From assembly GCF_003858535.1 (NCBI RefSeq), contig NZ_RQTJ01000010.1, forward strand, positions 1-64,000: 64,000 nt of DNA, read 5' to 3'. The notes below the pieces were generated by a model. The model worked only from the letters and a program-made list of their open reading frames with translations. It searched no databases and was not told the DNA's origin. Positions 8,323 through 16,586 of the stretch are shown one piece after another; positions within the stretch are counted from its first letter, which is position 1, and every line of letters starts with the position of its first letter. The stretch is from Paenimyroides viscosum. Lineage in GTDB: Bacteria > Bacteroidota > Bacteroidia > Flavobacteriales > Flavobacteriaceae. The position numbers were made by a program, and so were the translations under genes.

Positions 8323-8907
8323 ATGTTTCAGATTGGAAAAACAATAGTTTCAGACGATGTTCTTGAAAAAGAATTTGTATGTAACCTAACAGCTTGTAAA
8401 GGACAATGTTGTGTAGATGGTGATGCGGGTGCGCCTTTAGATAAGGAAGAAACAGCTATTTTAGAAGAAATATATCCTGTAATAAAACCTTATTTACGTG
8501 CTAAAGGTATTGCTGTAATTGAAGAAAAAGGAACCTGGGTAACGGGCGAAGACGGTGATTTAGAAACTCCATTGATTGATAATAAAGAATGTGCGTACGT
8601 TATTTTCGACGGAAATACGGCTTTATGCGGTATTGAACAAGCGTATAACGAAGGTTTAATTAAATGGAAAAAACCTATTTCGTGTCATTTGTATCCTATT
8701 CGTATTAAAGAATATTCACAATTTTCTGCTGTAAATTACAACCGTTGGCATATTTGTGACGATGCTTGTGCGCTTGGAAAAGAACTAGAAGTGCCCGTTT
8801 ATAGATTTTTAAAAGAACCATTAATTCGTAAGTTTGGCGAAAATTGGTATACCGAATTAGAAACCTTTGCCGCCGAGTGGCAAAAGCAATCACTTAATAA
8901 AAAGTAA
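8323..8907 (+). CDS. DUF3109 family cysteine-rich protein
   Basis: A 194-residue soluble protein. An N-terminal cysteine cluster (C20, C25, C29, C30 in VCNLTACKGQCCVDG) is followed by Cys in KECAY and LCG, SCHLYP and HICDDAC. The pattern resembles YkgJ-type metal-cluster proteins, so zinc or iron-sulfur binding is likely but not shown. No enzymatic activity is established. Its last 18 bases overlap the convergent protease gene. Confidence 0.8.
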   Translation: MFQIGKTIVSDDVLEKEFVCNLTACKGQCCVDGDAGAPLDKEETAILEEIYPVIKPYLRAKGIAVIEEKGTWVTGEDGDLETPLIDNKECAYVIFDGNTALCGIEQAYNEGLIKWKKPISCHLYPIRIKEYSQFSAVNYNRWHICDDACALGKELEVPVYRFLKEPLIRKFGENWYTELETFAAEWQKQSLNKK

Positions 8908-9327
8908 TTGTAAAGGATAATGAATAATGGCGCTGTTGTTTTTAAGCAAATCGCTGCCAATAATTCCATGAACTTTTGGTAAATCGTATTCGCTTAAAGC
9001 AATGTTTACGTGGGTTAAATCAAGCAGAATTAAATCAACCGCATTCTTTTTCCATTTACCTAATTGTATGGCATTGTTGGTAGAAATTTCGGCATGCATA
9101 TCGTTAGAACCCGCACCTGAAGCCTTAGCTTTATGTGCCTTTGACAGTAGTTTAAAAAACGATTTTTCGTTACTGTCAATACAGGTATTTGACGCTCCGG
9201 TATCAATCAAAAACAGTCCTTTAATGGTGTTTACCTTTGCGTGTACATACAAATGGTTCGATTTACGAATGCGAAACGAAATGCTGAAATAATCTTGCTG
9301 CTCTAAAACAGTTACAATATCGTTCAT
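8890..9327 (-). CDS. Retropepsin-like aspartic protease
   Basis: A 145-residue clan AA protein with one catalytic motif, IDTGAS (D42-T-G), and a later hydrophobic-hydrophobic-G flap-type segment HGIIGSDLL, so the active form should be a homodimer, as in retroviral proteases. There is no signal peptide, so it appears cytoplasmic. The bacterial members are mostly uncharacterised. It converges with the DUF3109 gene (18-base overlap) and diverges from tatD. Confidence 0.75.
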   Translation of the reverse strand: MNDIVTVLEQQDYFSISFRIRKSNHLYVHAKVNTIKGLFLIDTGASNTCIDSNEKSFFKLLSKAHKAKASGAGSNDMHAEISTNNAIQLGKWKKNAVDLILLDLTHVNIALSEYDLPKVHGIIGSDLLKNNSAIIHYPLQLLFIK

Positions 9328-9361
9328 TAAAATAGATTTAATTAAAGGCTAAAAATACAAA

Positions 9362-10132
9362 ATGATTTTAATTGATACACATACGCACTTATACAGTGAA
9401 GAATTTGAAAGCGATCGTATCCAAATGATGGAACGCGCATTTGCCGTTGGGGTAGAGCATTTTTTTGTTCCGGCAATAGATTCTTCTTATTTTAAGAGTA
9501 TGCAAGAAATACAACAACAATATCCTAAAAACGTTCATTTAATGATGGGGTTGCATCCATGTTACGTTAAACCCGAAACGTTTAAAGAAGAATTGACTTT
9601 TGTTGAGCAGGAATTAAATAAAGGAAATTACGCAGCGGTAGGCGAAATTGGTGTTGATATGTATTGGGATAAATCTACTTTAAACATTCAACAGCAAGCT
9701 TTTCAAACACAAATTCAGTGGGCAAAAAAATTAGGGTTGCCAATAAATATTCATTGTCGTGATGCGTTCGATGAGGTTTTTGAAGTACTAGATCAAGAAA
9801 AAAGCGACGATTTGTTCGGAATTTTTCATTGTTTCACGGGTGATCTTAATCAGGCGCAACGAGCATTGAATCTAAACATGAAATTAGGAATTGGCGGTGT
9901 AGCTACCTTTAAAAACGGAAAAATAGATCAATATTTAGATCAAATTCCATTAAAAGAGATCGTTTTAGAAACCGATTCGCCTTATTTAGCGCCTGCACCA
10001 CATCGCGGCAAACGTAACGAAAGTAGCTATGTAGCATTGGTTGCACAGAAATTAGCAACTATTTATGGTGTTTCTGCAGAAGAAATTGCACAACAAACAA
10101 CAAAAAACGCATTAAACATTTTTAAATTGTAA
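9362..10132 (+). CDS. TatD family metal-dependent hydrolase
   Basis: A 256-residue TIM-barrel nuclease-type hydrolase. Metal ligands expected for the family are visible: HxH at 7-9 (DTHTH), E95 in GEIGVD, H131 in NIHCRD, H156 in FHCFTG, and D205 in ETDSPYLAP. Characterised members are DNases or deoxynucleic exonucleases. It probably starts the rightward run tatD, acyltransferase, asparaginase. Confidence 0.9.
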   Translation: MILIDTHTHLYSEEFESDRIQMMERAFAVGVEHFFVPAIDSSYFKSMQEIQQQYPKNVHLMMGLHPCYVKPETFKEELTFVEQELNKGNYAAVGEIGVDMYWDKSTLNIQQQAFQTQIQWAKKLGLPINIHCRDAFDEVFEVLDQEKSDDLFGIFHCFTGDLNQAQRALNLNMKLGIGGVATFKNGKIDQYLDQIPLKEIVLETDSPYLAPAPHRGKRNESSYVALVAQKLATIYGVSAEEIAQQTTKNALNIFKL

Positions 10133-10140
10133 ATTGGAAG

Positions 10141-10148
10141 TATATTTG
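10141..10148 (+). promoter_or_regulatory. -7 promoter element before the acyltransferase gene
   Basis: TATATTTG matches TAnnTTTG, 29 bases before the ATG at 10177, just after tatD. It suggests an internal promoter for the acyltransferase-asparaginase pair. Confidence 0.5.
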
Positions 10149-10176
10149 TTTCATTTTACGAAAATATATTAAAACT

Positions 10177-11310
10177 ATGTCTAAATTCGATTCGATACGT
10201 TTTTATCACGATGAAGAAGTACAGCAAAAAATACAGAGTATTTCGCAGCATCCAATGGTAAAATCGTTGATAGAGTATACTTTTCCCGATTATAGTGAAG
10301 ATCAAGTTCAAGATCTTTTTAACAATATACATTCAATTCGCGATTTTCAATCGAAAATCATCTACATAACGTTACAACGTGTTTTAAAAAATTCTTCCGA
10401 AGGATTGTTTGGTGCAGGTTTTGAGAAGCTAGATCCTAATACCTCTTATTTATTCATATCAAACCACCGCGATATTCTATTAGACACCAGTTTACTAAAT
10501 GTGCTATTGTTTGAAAATGGTAAAATAATGACAGGCTCGGCAGTTGGAGATAACTTGGTGCAAAAACAATTATTTATGGATTTAGCCAAACTAAACCGTA
10601 ATTTTATTGTTAAACGTAATATTTCTCCACGCGAATTATTAGAAAGTAGTAAAACACTTTCTGAATATATGTATGCGTTAATAAATAAAAAAAACCGTTC
10701 GGTTTGGATTGCACAACGCGAAGGAAGAACGAAAGATGGTAACGATGCCACGCACCCAGGTGTATTGAAAATGATTGGAATGGCGTGCGATGAACCATCA
10801 ATGATGGATTATTTTAAGAAACTGCGTATTGTTCCAGTTACCATATCTTATGAATACGACCCAACCGATAAGTTAAAAATGCCGCAATTAATGGCAAAAA
10901 TGGCAGAAGAAGCTTATATTAAAGATAAAAACGAAGATTTTATCAATTTAATGAGCGGTATTGTTGGACAAAAAAAACGAATCAACATTCATATTGGCGA
11001 TGTTTTAGATAAAGAATTAGATGTTATTCAAAACGAAACTACCAATGTAAACAAGCAAATACAAATGGTTGCTAAAGTAATCGACGAGCAAATTATTGCC
11101 AACTACAAACTGTGGCCAACCAACTATATTGCTTATGACTTATTAAACCACACCAAAACTTTTGAAAACGAATACACCGATAAAGAAAAACAATTATTTT
11201 TACGTAGGTTGGAACTAAAAGTAGATAAAAGCAATGAAGCATTAGTGGATATGTTTTTAGAAATGTATGCCAACCCGGTAGTAAACAAATTAAAGTTACA
11301 AAATGCATAA
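10177..11310 (+). CDS. Glycerolipid acyltransferase (PlsC/GPAT-like)
   Basis: A 377-residue protein with the acyltransferase signature SNHRDILLD at about 95-103 and a later EGRTKDG segment (about 182-188), which plays the phosphate-binding role in this family. It probably acylates glycerol phosphate or lysophosphatidate at the inner membrane in phospholipid synthesis. It is longer than PlsC (about 250 residues), with extra N- and C-terminal helical parts, as in the Bacteroidota group. Its end overlaps the asparaginase start by 8 bases. Confidence 0.8.
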   Translation: MSKFDSIRFYHDEEVQQKIQSISQHPMVKSLIEYTFPDYSEDQVQDLFNNIHSIRDFQSKIIYITLQRVLKNSSEGLFGAGFEKLDPNTSYLFISNHRDILLDTSLLNVLLFENGKIMTGSAVGDNLVQKQLFMDLAKLNRNFIVKRNISPRELLESSKTLSEYMYALINKKNRSVWIAQREGRTKDGNDATHPGVLKMIGMACDEPSMMDYFKKLRIVPVTISYEYDPTDKLKMPQLMAKMAEEAYIKDKNEDFINLMSGIVGQKKRINIHIGDVLDKELDVIQNETTNVNKQIQMVAKVIDEQIIANYKLWPTNYIAYDLLNHTKTFENEYTDKEKQLFLRRLELKVDKSNEALVDMFLEMYANPVVNKLKLQNA

Positions 11311-12337
11311 ACCGGCTATTCTTTTAATTTATACGGGTGGTACAATTGGCATGGTTAAAGATTTTGAAACCGGTGCCTTAAAAGCCTTTAACTTTAACCA
11401 GTTGTTAGAGCGTATTCCCGAATTACAGTTATTAGATTGTAGCATTGATACCTATTCTTTTGAAGATCCTATTGATTCTTCTGATATGAATCCGGAACAT
11501 TGGATTACCATTGCCGAAGTTGTTGAAAAAAACTACCATGATTTCGATGGTTTTGTGATTTTGCATGGGTCAGATACTATGTCGTACACCGCATCGGCAC
11601 TAAGTTTTATGCTGAAAAATCTTTCGAAACCGGTAATATTAACCGGTTCGCAATTGCCAATTGGCGATCTGCGTACCGATGCCAAAGAAAATTTAATTAC
11701 CGCCATACAAATTGCATCACTTCATCAAAATAAAATCCCTGTTATAAAAGAAGTTGGTTTGTACTTTGAATACAAGTTGTACAGAGGAAATAGAACCACC
11801 AAAATCTCAGCCGAACACTTCAATGCATTTACATCACCCAATTTACCGCATTTGGCAGAAAGTGGTGTACATTTAAAAATAAACGAACATTTGTTAGACG
11901 ATTTTTATGGATCCAAACAATTAGTTATTCAGAAAGAATTAGATACAAATGTTGTAATACTAAAAATTTTCCCAGGCATTACTCAAAATGTACTAGACGC
12001 AATTTTAAACATCCCAGATTTAAAAGGAATTGTGTTAGAAACATTTGGATCGGGTAACGCACCCACACAATTTTGGTTTATTAATACACTGCAAAAAGCT
12101 ATAGATCGTGGTATTAAAATTGTAAATATTACACAATGTTGGGGTGGTAGTGTAGATATGGGCAAATACGAAACCGGCACTGCATTAAAACAAATTGGAG
12201 TTATTTCGGGATACGATATCACCACCGAAGCTGCAATTACCAAACTAATGGTTTTATTACCTAAAGAATTAACCTTGTCTGAATTTTCGCAAGCTTTTCA
12301 AACACCCATTTGTGGCGAGCTTATTATAGAAGAATAA
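11303..12337 (+). CDS. ansA: Asparaginase, type I (cytoplasmic)
   Basis: Hydrolyses L-asparagine to aspartate and ammonia. The 344-residue protein has the N-terminal catalytic motif TGGTIG (residues 11-16) and the second threonine motif HGSDTM (about 90-95), followed by a conserved lysine region. No signal peptide is present, fitting the cytoplasmic type I enzyme. It overlaps the acyltransferase gene by 8 bases, so the two are coupled, and a terminator follows. Confidence 0.9.
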   Translation: MHKPAILLIYTGGTIGMVKDFETGALKAFNFNQLLERIPELQLLDCSIDTYSFEDPIDSSDMNPEHWITIAEVVEKNYHDFDGFVILHGSDTMSYTASALSFMLKNLSKPVILTGSQLPIGDLRTDAKENLITAIQIASLHQNKIPVIKEVGLYFEYKLYRGNRTTKISAEHFNAFTSPNLPHLAESGVHLKINEHLLDDFYGSKQLVIQKELDTNVVILKIFPGITQNVLDAILNIPDLKGIVLETFGSGNAPTQFWFINTLQKAIDRGIKIVNITQCWGGSVDMGKYETGTALKQIGVISGYDITTEAAITKLMVLLPKELTLSEFSQAFQTPICGELIIEE

Positions 12338-12344
12338 CTAAAAC

Positions 12345-12368
12345 GAACCTTTATTGGTTCTTTTTTTT
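12345..12368 (+). terminator. Terminator after ansA
   Basis: GAACC (12345-12349) pairs with GGTTC (12356-12360), followed by eight T residues at 12361-12368. Confidence 0.65.
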
Positions 12369-12471
12369 GATTTTGTTTGAAATGTATATGGTGTGAATAA
12401 TCGTTATATTTAACTTACAAACAGAAATATTTTACGTAAATTAACCGTTAAAGTATAAATACCTGTTTGCT

Positions 12472-13203
12472 ATGAAAAATACAGTCACCCTACTTTTTAG
12501 TTTACTTTGCTTTAGCGGATTTGCACAAGAAACAACCAATTTTTCCGAAGATAAAAACATGGTTAAATGGAATGTTCTTGGTTTAACATCATCTACCATT
12601 TCGTTACAATACGAACGACTCATTGCACCCAAAACCAGCATTGCTACAAATATCAACATTATGCCCAAACGCAGTATTCCGTTTTTTGGTACGGTAGAGG
12701 ATATTGTAAAAGACAAAGGCGCGATCGATATTTTGAAAGATGTAAAAATGAATGCTTTTTCGTTTACGCCCGAAGTCCGATTTTATTTAGGAAAAGAAGG
12801 CATGCGTGGTTTTTACATTGCACCCTTTTTGCGTTACGATCGTTTTTCTATTGAGCTTCCGGTGGAATATATTTATAAAGAACAGTTAGAAATTGTGACT
12901 ATTAACGGAAATGTTGATGGTTTCTCCGGCGGATTGTCATTTGGTGCACAATGGCGATTGGCTTCGCAATGGTATCTCGATGTTACTTTTGTAGGCTTAA
13001 GTTATGGTTTTGCATCGGGCGAATTAACCGGCAGACGCTCTTTAGATGCCGAAGAACAAGCCGAAGTACGCAAAGCAATGAACGATGTAGAGCTTCCCGT
13101 TGTAAAATATACTTATGAAGTAAAAGATGATGGTGTTGATGTTGAAATAAAAGGTCCGTGGGCAAATGCCAAATTAGCCTTAGCTGTCGGATATCGGTTT
13201 TAA
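12472..13203 (+). CDS. Outer-membrane beta-barrel protein (tandem copy 1)
   Basis: A 243-residue secreted protein with signal peptide MKNTVTLLFSLLCFSGFAQ. The mature part shows alternating aromatic strands and ends in a barrel-closing Phe (LAVGYRF). It resembles DUF3575-type proteins, but I am not sure of the family. It is a clear paralogue of the next gene: ENMVK-like starts, SLQYERLI, FSFTPEVRFYLGKEG, RGFYIAPFLRY and GPWA segments line up. Function unknown. Confidence 0.75.
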   Translation: MKNTVTLLFSLLCFSGFAQETTNFSEDKNMVKWNVLGLTSSTISLQYERLIAPKTSIATNINIMPKRSIPFFGTVEDIVKDKGAIDILKDVKMNAFSFTPEVRFYLGKEGMRGFYIAPFLRYDRFSIELPVEYIYKEQLEIVTINGNVDGFSGGLSFGAQWRLASQWYLDVTFVGLSYGFASGELTGRRSLDAEEQAEVRKAMNDVELPVVKYTYEVKDDGVDVEIKGPWANAKLALAVGYRF

Positions 13204-13305
13204 TCATTCAGATTTGCTATAGCATATAAATAGTAATTTCATTAAAAATCGCAATAAACACAGTGCCAGCTTTGTAAAAGTGTTTTCAGATCAATAAATT
13301 AAAAG

Positions 13306-13313
13306 TACATTTG
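13306..13313 (+). promoter_or_regulatory. -7 promoter element for barrel copy 2
   Basis: TACATTTG matches TAnnTTTG, 18 bases before the ATG at 13331, so the second copy has its own promoter. Confidence 0.5.
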
Positions 13314-13330
13314 CCCAAAATTTAGAAAAC

Positions 13331-14077
13331 ATGAAAAAAACAATTTTAGCAATGACTTTTCTTTTTGTTTCACATTTGGGCATCGCACAAGAAGAAGTCG
13401 AAGTACAACAACTACAAGTAGAAAGCAAAAACATGGTTAAGCTTAATCTTTTAGCCTTAACCACCGGAAACATTTCTTTACAGTACGAGCGTCTTATTAC
13501 TCCTAAAACTACAGTAGGTGTAACTTTTAACATGATGCCGTCTAAAGGTTTACCGTTTTCAAATTCAATCGAATCAATTGTAGACGATAAAACAACAAGT
13601 GCACAACTTCAGCAGGTAAGTATTTCAAGTTTTTCGGTAACGCCAGAAATCCGTTTTTATTTAGGAAAAGAGGGTTATAAAGGCTTTTACATTGCACCGT
13701 TTTTAAGATATGGAAAGTATAATGTAGATTTCCCGGTTAATTACGATTACGAAGGAACCGAACAACATATTGTGGTTGATGGTAGCATTAAATCGTTTTC
13801 GGGCGGATTTGCTATTGGTGCACAATGGCGTGTTTACAAGCAGTTTTATTTAGATTGGATGATTATGGGACCACATTACGGTTCTGCAAAAGGAACATTA
13901 GAAGGAAAGAAATCTATAAATGAAAGCGAACAAGCCGCGATTAAAAAGGCATTGAATGATTTGGATCTACCTGTGGTTGATTTAGAATACGAAGTAAACG
14001 ATTCAGGTGCAAAAGCAAAATTAGACGGTCCTTGGGCTGGAATAAGAGCATCAATTGGTATTGGTTACCGTTTTTAA
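13331..14077 (+). CDS. Outer-membrane beta-barrel protein (tandem copy 2)
   Basis: A 248-residue paralogue of the preceding gene, with signal peptide MKKTILAMTFLFVSHLGIAQ and C-terminal GIGYRF. Shared blocks run through the whole length (NMVKLNLLALTTGNISLQYE, RFYLGKEGYKGFYIAPFLRY, GPWAG). Both are probably outer-membrane barrels of unknown role. The copies are well diverged, so the duplication is old. A terminator follows. Confidence 0.75.
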   Translation: MKKTILAMTFLFVSHLGIAQEEVEVQQLQVESKNMVKLNLLALTTGNISLQYERLITPKTTVGVTFNMMPSKGLPFSNSIESIVDDKTTSAQLQQVSISSFSVTPEIRFYLGKEGYKGFYIAPFLRYGKYNVDFPVNYDYEGTEQHIVVDGSIKSFSGGFAIGAQWRVYKQFYLDWMIMGPHYGSAKGTLEGKKSINESEQAAIKKALNDLDLPVVDLEYEVNDSGAKAKLDGPWAGIRASIGIGYRF

Positions 14078-14108
14078 AGATAAAAATCATAAATTTATAT
14101 CAAAACAA

Positions 14109-14137
14109 AGGCTGTCTTTTTTAAGGCAGCTTTTTGT
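14109..14137 (+). terminator. Terminator after the barrel pair
   Basis: GCTGTC (14111-14116) pairs with GGCAGC (14125-14130) through one G-U pair, followed by TTTTT. Confidence 0.6.
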
Positions 14138-14172
14138 TTTACAAATAATTAACAAGGTATGTTACAATTTAC

Positions 14173-14180
14173 TAAATTTG
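14173..14180 (+). promoter_or_regulatory. -7 promoter element for yicC
   Basis: TAAATTTG matches TAnnTTTG, 21 bases before the ATG at 14201. Confidence 0.5.
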
Positions 14181-14200
14181 CACCTTTATTATAATTCGGT

Positions 14201-15061
14201 ATGATTTATTCCATGACAGGTTTCGGTAAGGCGTCGGTGCAATTACCCTTAAAAAAAATTACGGTAGAAATTAAATCTTTAAATTCTAAAAATTTAGATT
14301 TAAGCGTTCGCTTACCACAACCGTACAAAGAAAAAGAACTAGAAATTCGCAATGTAATTGCACAGCAGTTAGAACGCGGAAAAGTAGAAAGTTCTGTTTT
14401 TATAGAAGTTACCGGTGAAGAAACATCGTCTGTTTTAAATGCGCCCATTGTTAAAGCATACATCGCGCAAATGAAAAACATAATTCCTAATGCAGATGAA
14501 ACCGAATTAATGAAAATGGCAGTGCGTATGCCCGATGCGTTAAAGGTTGAACGTTGTGAGTTAGATGAACAAGAATGGAATGAAATTGTAAAAGTTTTAA
14601 ACCAAGCGCTTGTAAATATAAACGAATTCCGTCAACAAGAAGGTGAGAAATTGGGTAACGATTTTTTAAACCGCATAAATATCATTCGCAACTGTATAAC
14701 TGAAGTAGAAAGTTATGAAGAAGATCGAATTAAAACGGTGAAAGACCGCTTGCTTCAAAATTTAAAAGAATTAGAATTTAATATCGATGAAAGCCGATAT
14801 GCACAAGAAGTAGTATATTATATTGAAAAATTAGATATTAACGAAGAAAAAGTGCGTTTAACCAACCATTTAGATTATTTTGTAGAAACAATGAACAGCG
14901 GTGAACATGGCGGACGCAAATTAGGTTTCATTGCCCAAGAAATGGGACGCGAAATAAATACCATGGGATCAAAATCAAACCATGCCGAAATGCAAAAGTT
15001 GGTCGTGAAAATGAAAGATGAATTAGAAAAAATTAAAGAACAAGTTTTAAATATATTATAA
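14201..15061 (+). CDS. YicC family protein (endoribonuclease family)
   Basis: A 286-residue soluble protein. The N terminus MIYSMTGFGKA and the C-terminal region HGGRKLGFIAQEMGREINT, with conserved Glu and Arg residues, define the YicC/YloC family, for which an endoribonuclease activity has been reported. It precedes gmk, as in many bacteria, but here a 160-base gap filled by an intergenic repeat lies between them. Confidence 0.9.
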   Translation: MIYSMTGFGKASVQLPLKKITVEIKSLNSKNLDLSVRLPQPYKEKELEIRNVIAQQLERGKVESSVFIEVTGEETSSVLNAPIVKAYIAQMKNIIPNADETELMKMAVRMPDALKVERCELDEQEWNEIVKVLNQALVNINEFRQQEGEKLGNDFLNRINIIRNCITEVESYEEDRIKTVKDRLLQNLKELEFNIDESRYAQEVVYYIEKLDINEEKVRLTNHLDYFVETMNSGEHGGRKLGFIAQEMGREINTMGSKSNHAEMQKLVVKMKDELEKIKEQVLNIL

Positions 15062-15078
15062 TTGAATAGATCTATAGT

Positions 15079-15171
15079 TGTCATGTTGAATTGGTCACTG
15101 AGCGTAGTCGAAGTGCAGCATCTCACAAGTTTAAGAAAAAGATGAGAAACCGCATCAAGTGCGGTTTGACA
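15079..15171. repeat. Composite palindromic intergenic repeat
   Basis: Outer inverted TGTCA (15079-15083) and TGACA (15167-15171) enclose two structures. The first is CACT...AGTG around the core GAGCGTAGTCGA at 15100-15111. The second is an 8-bp hairpin AAACCGCA/TGCGGTTT at 15147-15167. The core is nearly the same as one inside metG (60554-60565). This type of short repeat is common between genes in Flavobacteriaceae. Confidence 0.7.
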
Positions 15172-15221
15172 AAAAAGATAGTAAATTTATTCAATCTCTA
15201 TAAATCAACAACACTACATAA

Positions 15222-15800
15222 ATGACAGCACCAAAAGGGAAATTGATTGTTTTTTCGGCACCATCAGGTTCTGGTAAAACAACAATTGTAAAGCATTTGC
15301 TAACACAAAAACAATTGTGTTTAGATTTTTCTATATCGGCAACATCGCGTTACATGCGTGGTGACGAAGTAAATGGTAAAGATTACTATTTTATTTCTCC
15401 GACTGAATTTCAAGAGAAAATAGCAGAAAATGCTTTTGTTGAGTTTGAAGAAGTTTATAAAGATAATTATTACGGTACGCTGAAAACCGAAATTGAACGT
15501 ATTTGGGCAGAAGACAAACATGTAATTTTTGATATAGATGTAGTGGGCGGGTTAAATATCAAACAACAATATCCAGATCAAACATTGGCAATATTTGTTA
15601 GTCCACCTTCTGTTGAAGAATTAGAGCGTCGTTTACGTTTTCGCCAGACCGAAAGTGATGAAAAAATTGCCATGCGATTAGAAAAAGCAGAACGTGAAAT
15701 TTCACGTGCACCTGAATTTGATGTTATTTTAGAAAATCACGATTTGGAAACAGCAAAAAAAGACGCTTGTAACTTGGTTTCGAATTTTTTAAACAAGTAA
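15222..15800 (+). CDS. gmk: Guanylate kinase
   Basis: Phosphorylates GMP to GDP with ATP. The 192-residue product has the P-loop APSGSGKTT at 13-21 and the GMP-binding SATSRYMRGDEVNGKDY region at about 39-55, followed by the lid segment RRLRFRQTESDEKIAMRL. Length is slightly short but complete for the bacterial enzyme. nadD follows after 3 bases, so the two are cotranscribed. Confidence 0.95.
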   Translation: MTAPKGKLIVFSAPSGSGKTTIVKHLLTQKQLCLDFSISATSRYMRGDEVNGKDYYFISPTEFQEKIAENAFVEFEEVYKDNYYGTLKTEIERIWAEDKHVIFDIDVVGGLNIKQQYPDQTLAIFVSPPSVEELERRLRFRQTESDEKIAMRLEKAEREISRAPEFDVILENHDLETAKKDACNLVSNFLNK

Positions 15801-15803
15801 ATT

Positions 15804-16385
15804 ATGAAGGTAGGTTTGTATTTCGGCACATTCAATCCTATACACGTTGGTCATTTAATTATTGCCAACCATATTGTTGAAAACAGCAATTTAGATCAGC
15901 TTTGGATGGTTGTTACGCCGCATAATCCGCTGAAAAAAAAATCGGGTTTATTGGCAGATTATCATCGTTTGCAAATGGTGCATCTGGCTACGCAGGATTA
16001 CGATAAAATTATTCCAAGCGATATTGAATTTAAACTGCCACAACCAAATTACACTGTAAACACGTTGGCGCATCTGCACGAAAAATTTCCGCAACATACT
16101 TTTTCATTAATAATGGGTGAGGATAATTTAAAATCGCTCAAAAAATGGAAGAATTTCGAATTGATTCTGAACGATTATCATTTGTATGTGTATCCAAGAA
16201 TTTCAACCGATGAGGTTCCTGAAGAATTCCTAAATCATCCACATATTCATAAAGTAGAGGCGCCAATTATAGAACTTTCTTCCACATTCATCCGTAACGG
16301 CATAAAAGATCAAAAGAATATAAAACCAATGTTAGATGCACATGTTTGGGAGTACATCAATCATAATTTGTTCTACAAGAAATAA
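15804..16385 (+). CDS. nadD: Nicotinate-nucleotide adenylyltransferase
   Basis: Transfers AMP from ATP to nicotinate mononucleotide in NAD synthesis. The 193-residue protein shows the nucleotidyltransferase motif GTFNPIHVGH (8-17) and the C-terminal SSTFIRNGI motif (ISSTxxR type). It is directly downstream of gmk and ends 22 bases before a strong terminator. Confidence 0.93.
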   Translation: MKVGLYFGTFNPIHVGHLIIANHIVENSNLDQLWMVVTPHNPLKKKSGLLADYHRLQMVHLATQDYDKIIPSDIEFKLPQPNYTVNTLAHLHEKFPQHTFSLIMGEDNLKSLKKWKNFELILNDYHLYVYPRISTDEVPEEFLNHPHIHKVEAPIIELSSTFIRNGIKDQKNIKPMLDAHVWEYINHNLFYKK

Positions 16386-16407
16386 CTAAAAAGATTATCT
16401 TTAATAA

Positions 16408-16439
16408 AAAAAGCGACAACAATAACGAAGTCGCTTTTT
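16408..16439 (+). terminator. Terminator after nadD
   Basis: AAAAAGCGAC (16408-16417) pairs perfectly with GTCGCTTTTT (16430-16439). It closes the gmk-nadD unit. Confidence 0.8.
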
Positions 16440-16560
16440 AAATTCAATAAAAAAATCAAATTAAAAATCATAAGTACAACGCAAAACCTAGTTTTATTAT
16501 TGTTTAAAGCGTAAATAATAAGCTTAACAAAATAATAATTTAAAAGAAGATTAAAAAAGC

Positions 16561-16568
16561 TATTTTTG
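16561..16568 (+). promoter_or_regulatory. -7 promoter element for gpsA
   Basis: TATTTTTG matches TAnnTTTG. It overlaps the longest possible gpsA frame (from 16566), which argues that translation begins at the later ATG at 16587. Confidence 0.6.
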
Positions 16569-16586
16569 CAAATCAAAAAAATAAGA

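Noticed and set aside
16566..16586. Longer gpsA reading of seven extra codons
   Set aside because: It begins inside TATTTTTG, and the normal family length is reached from the ATG at 16587.
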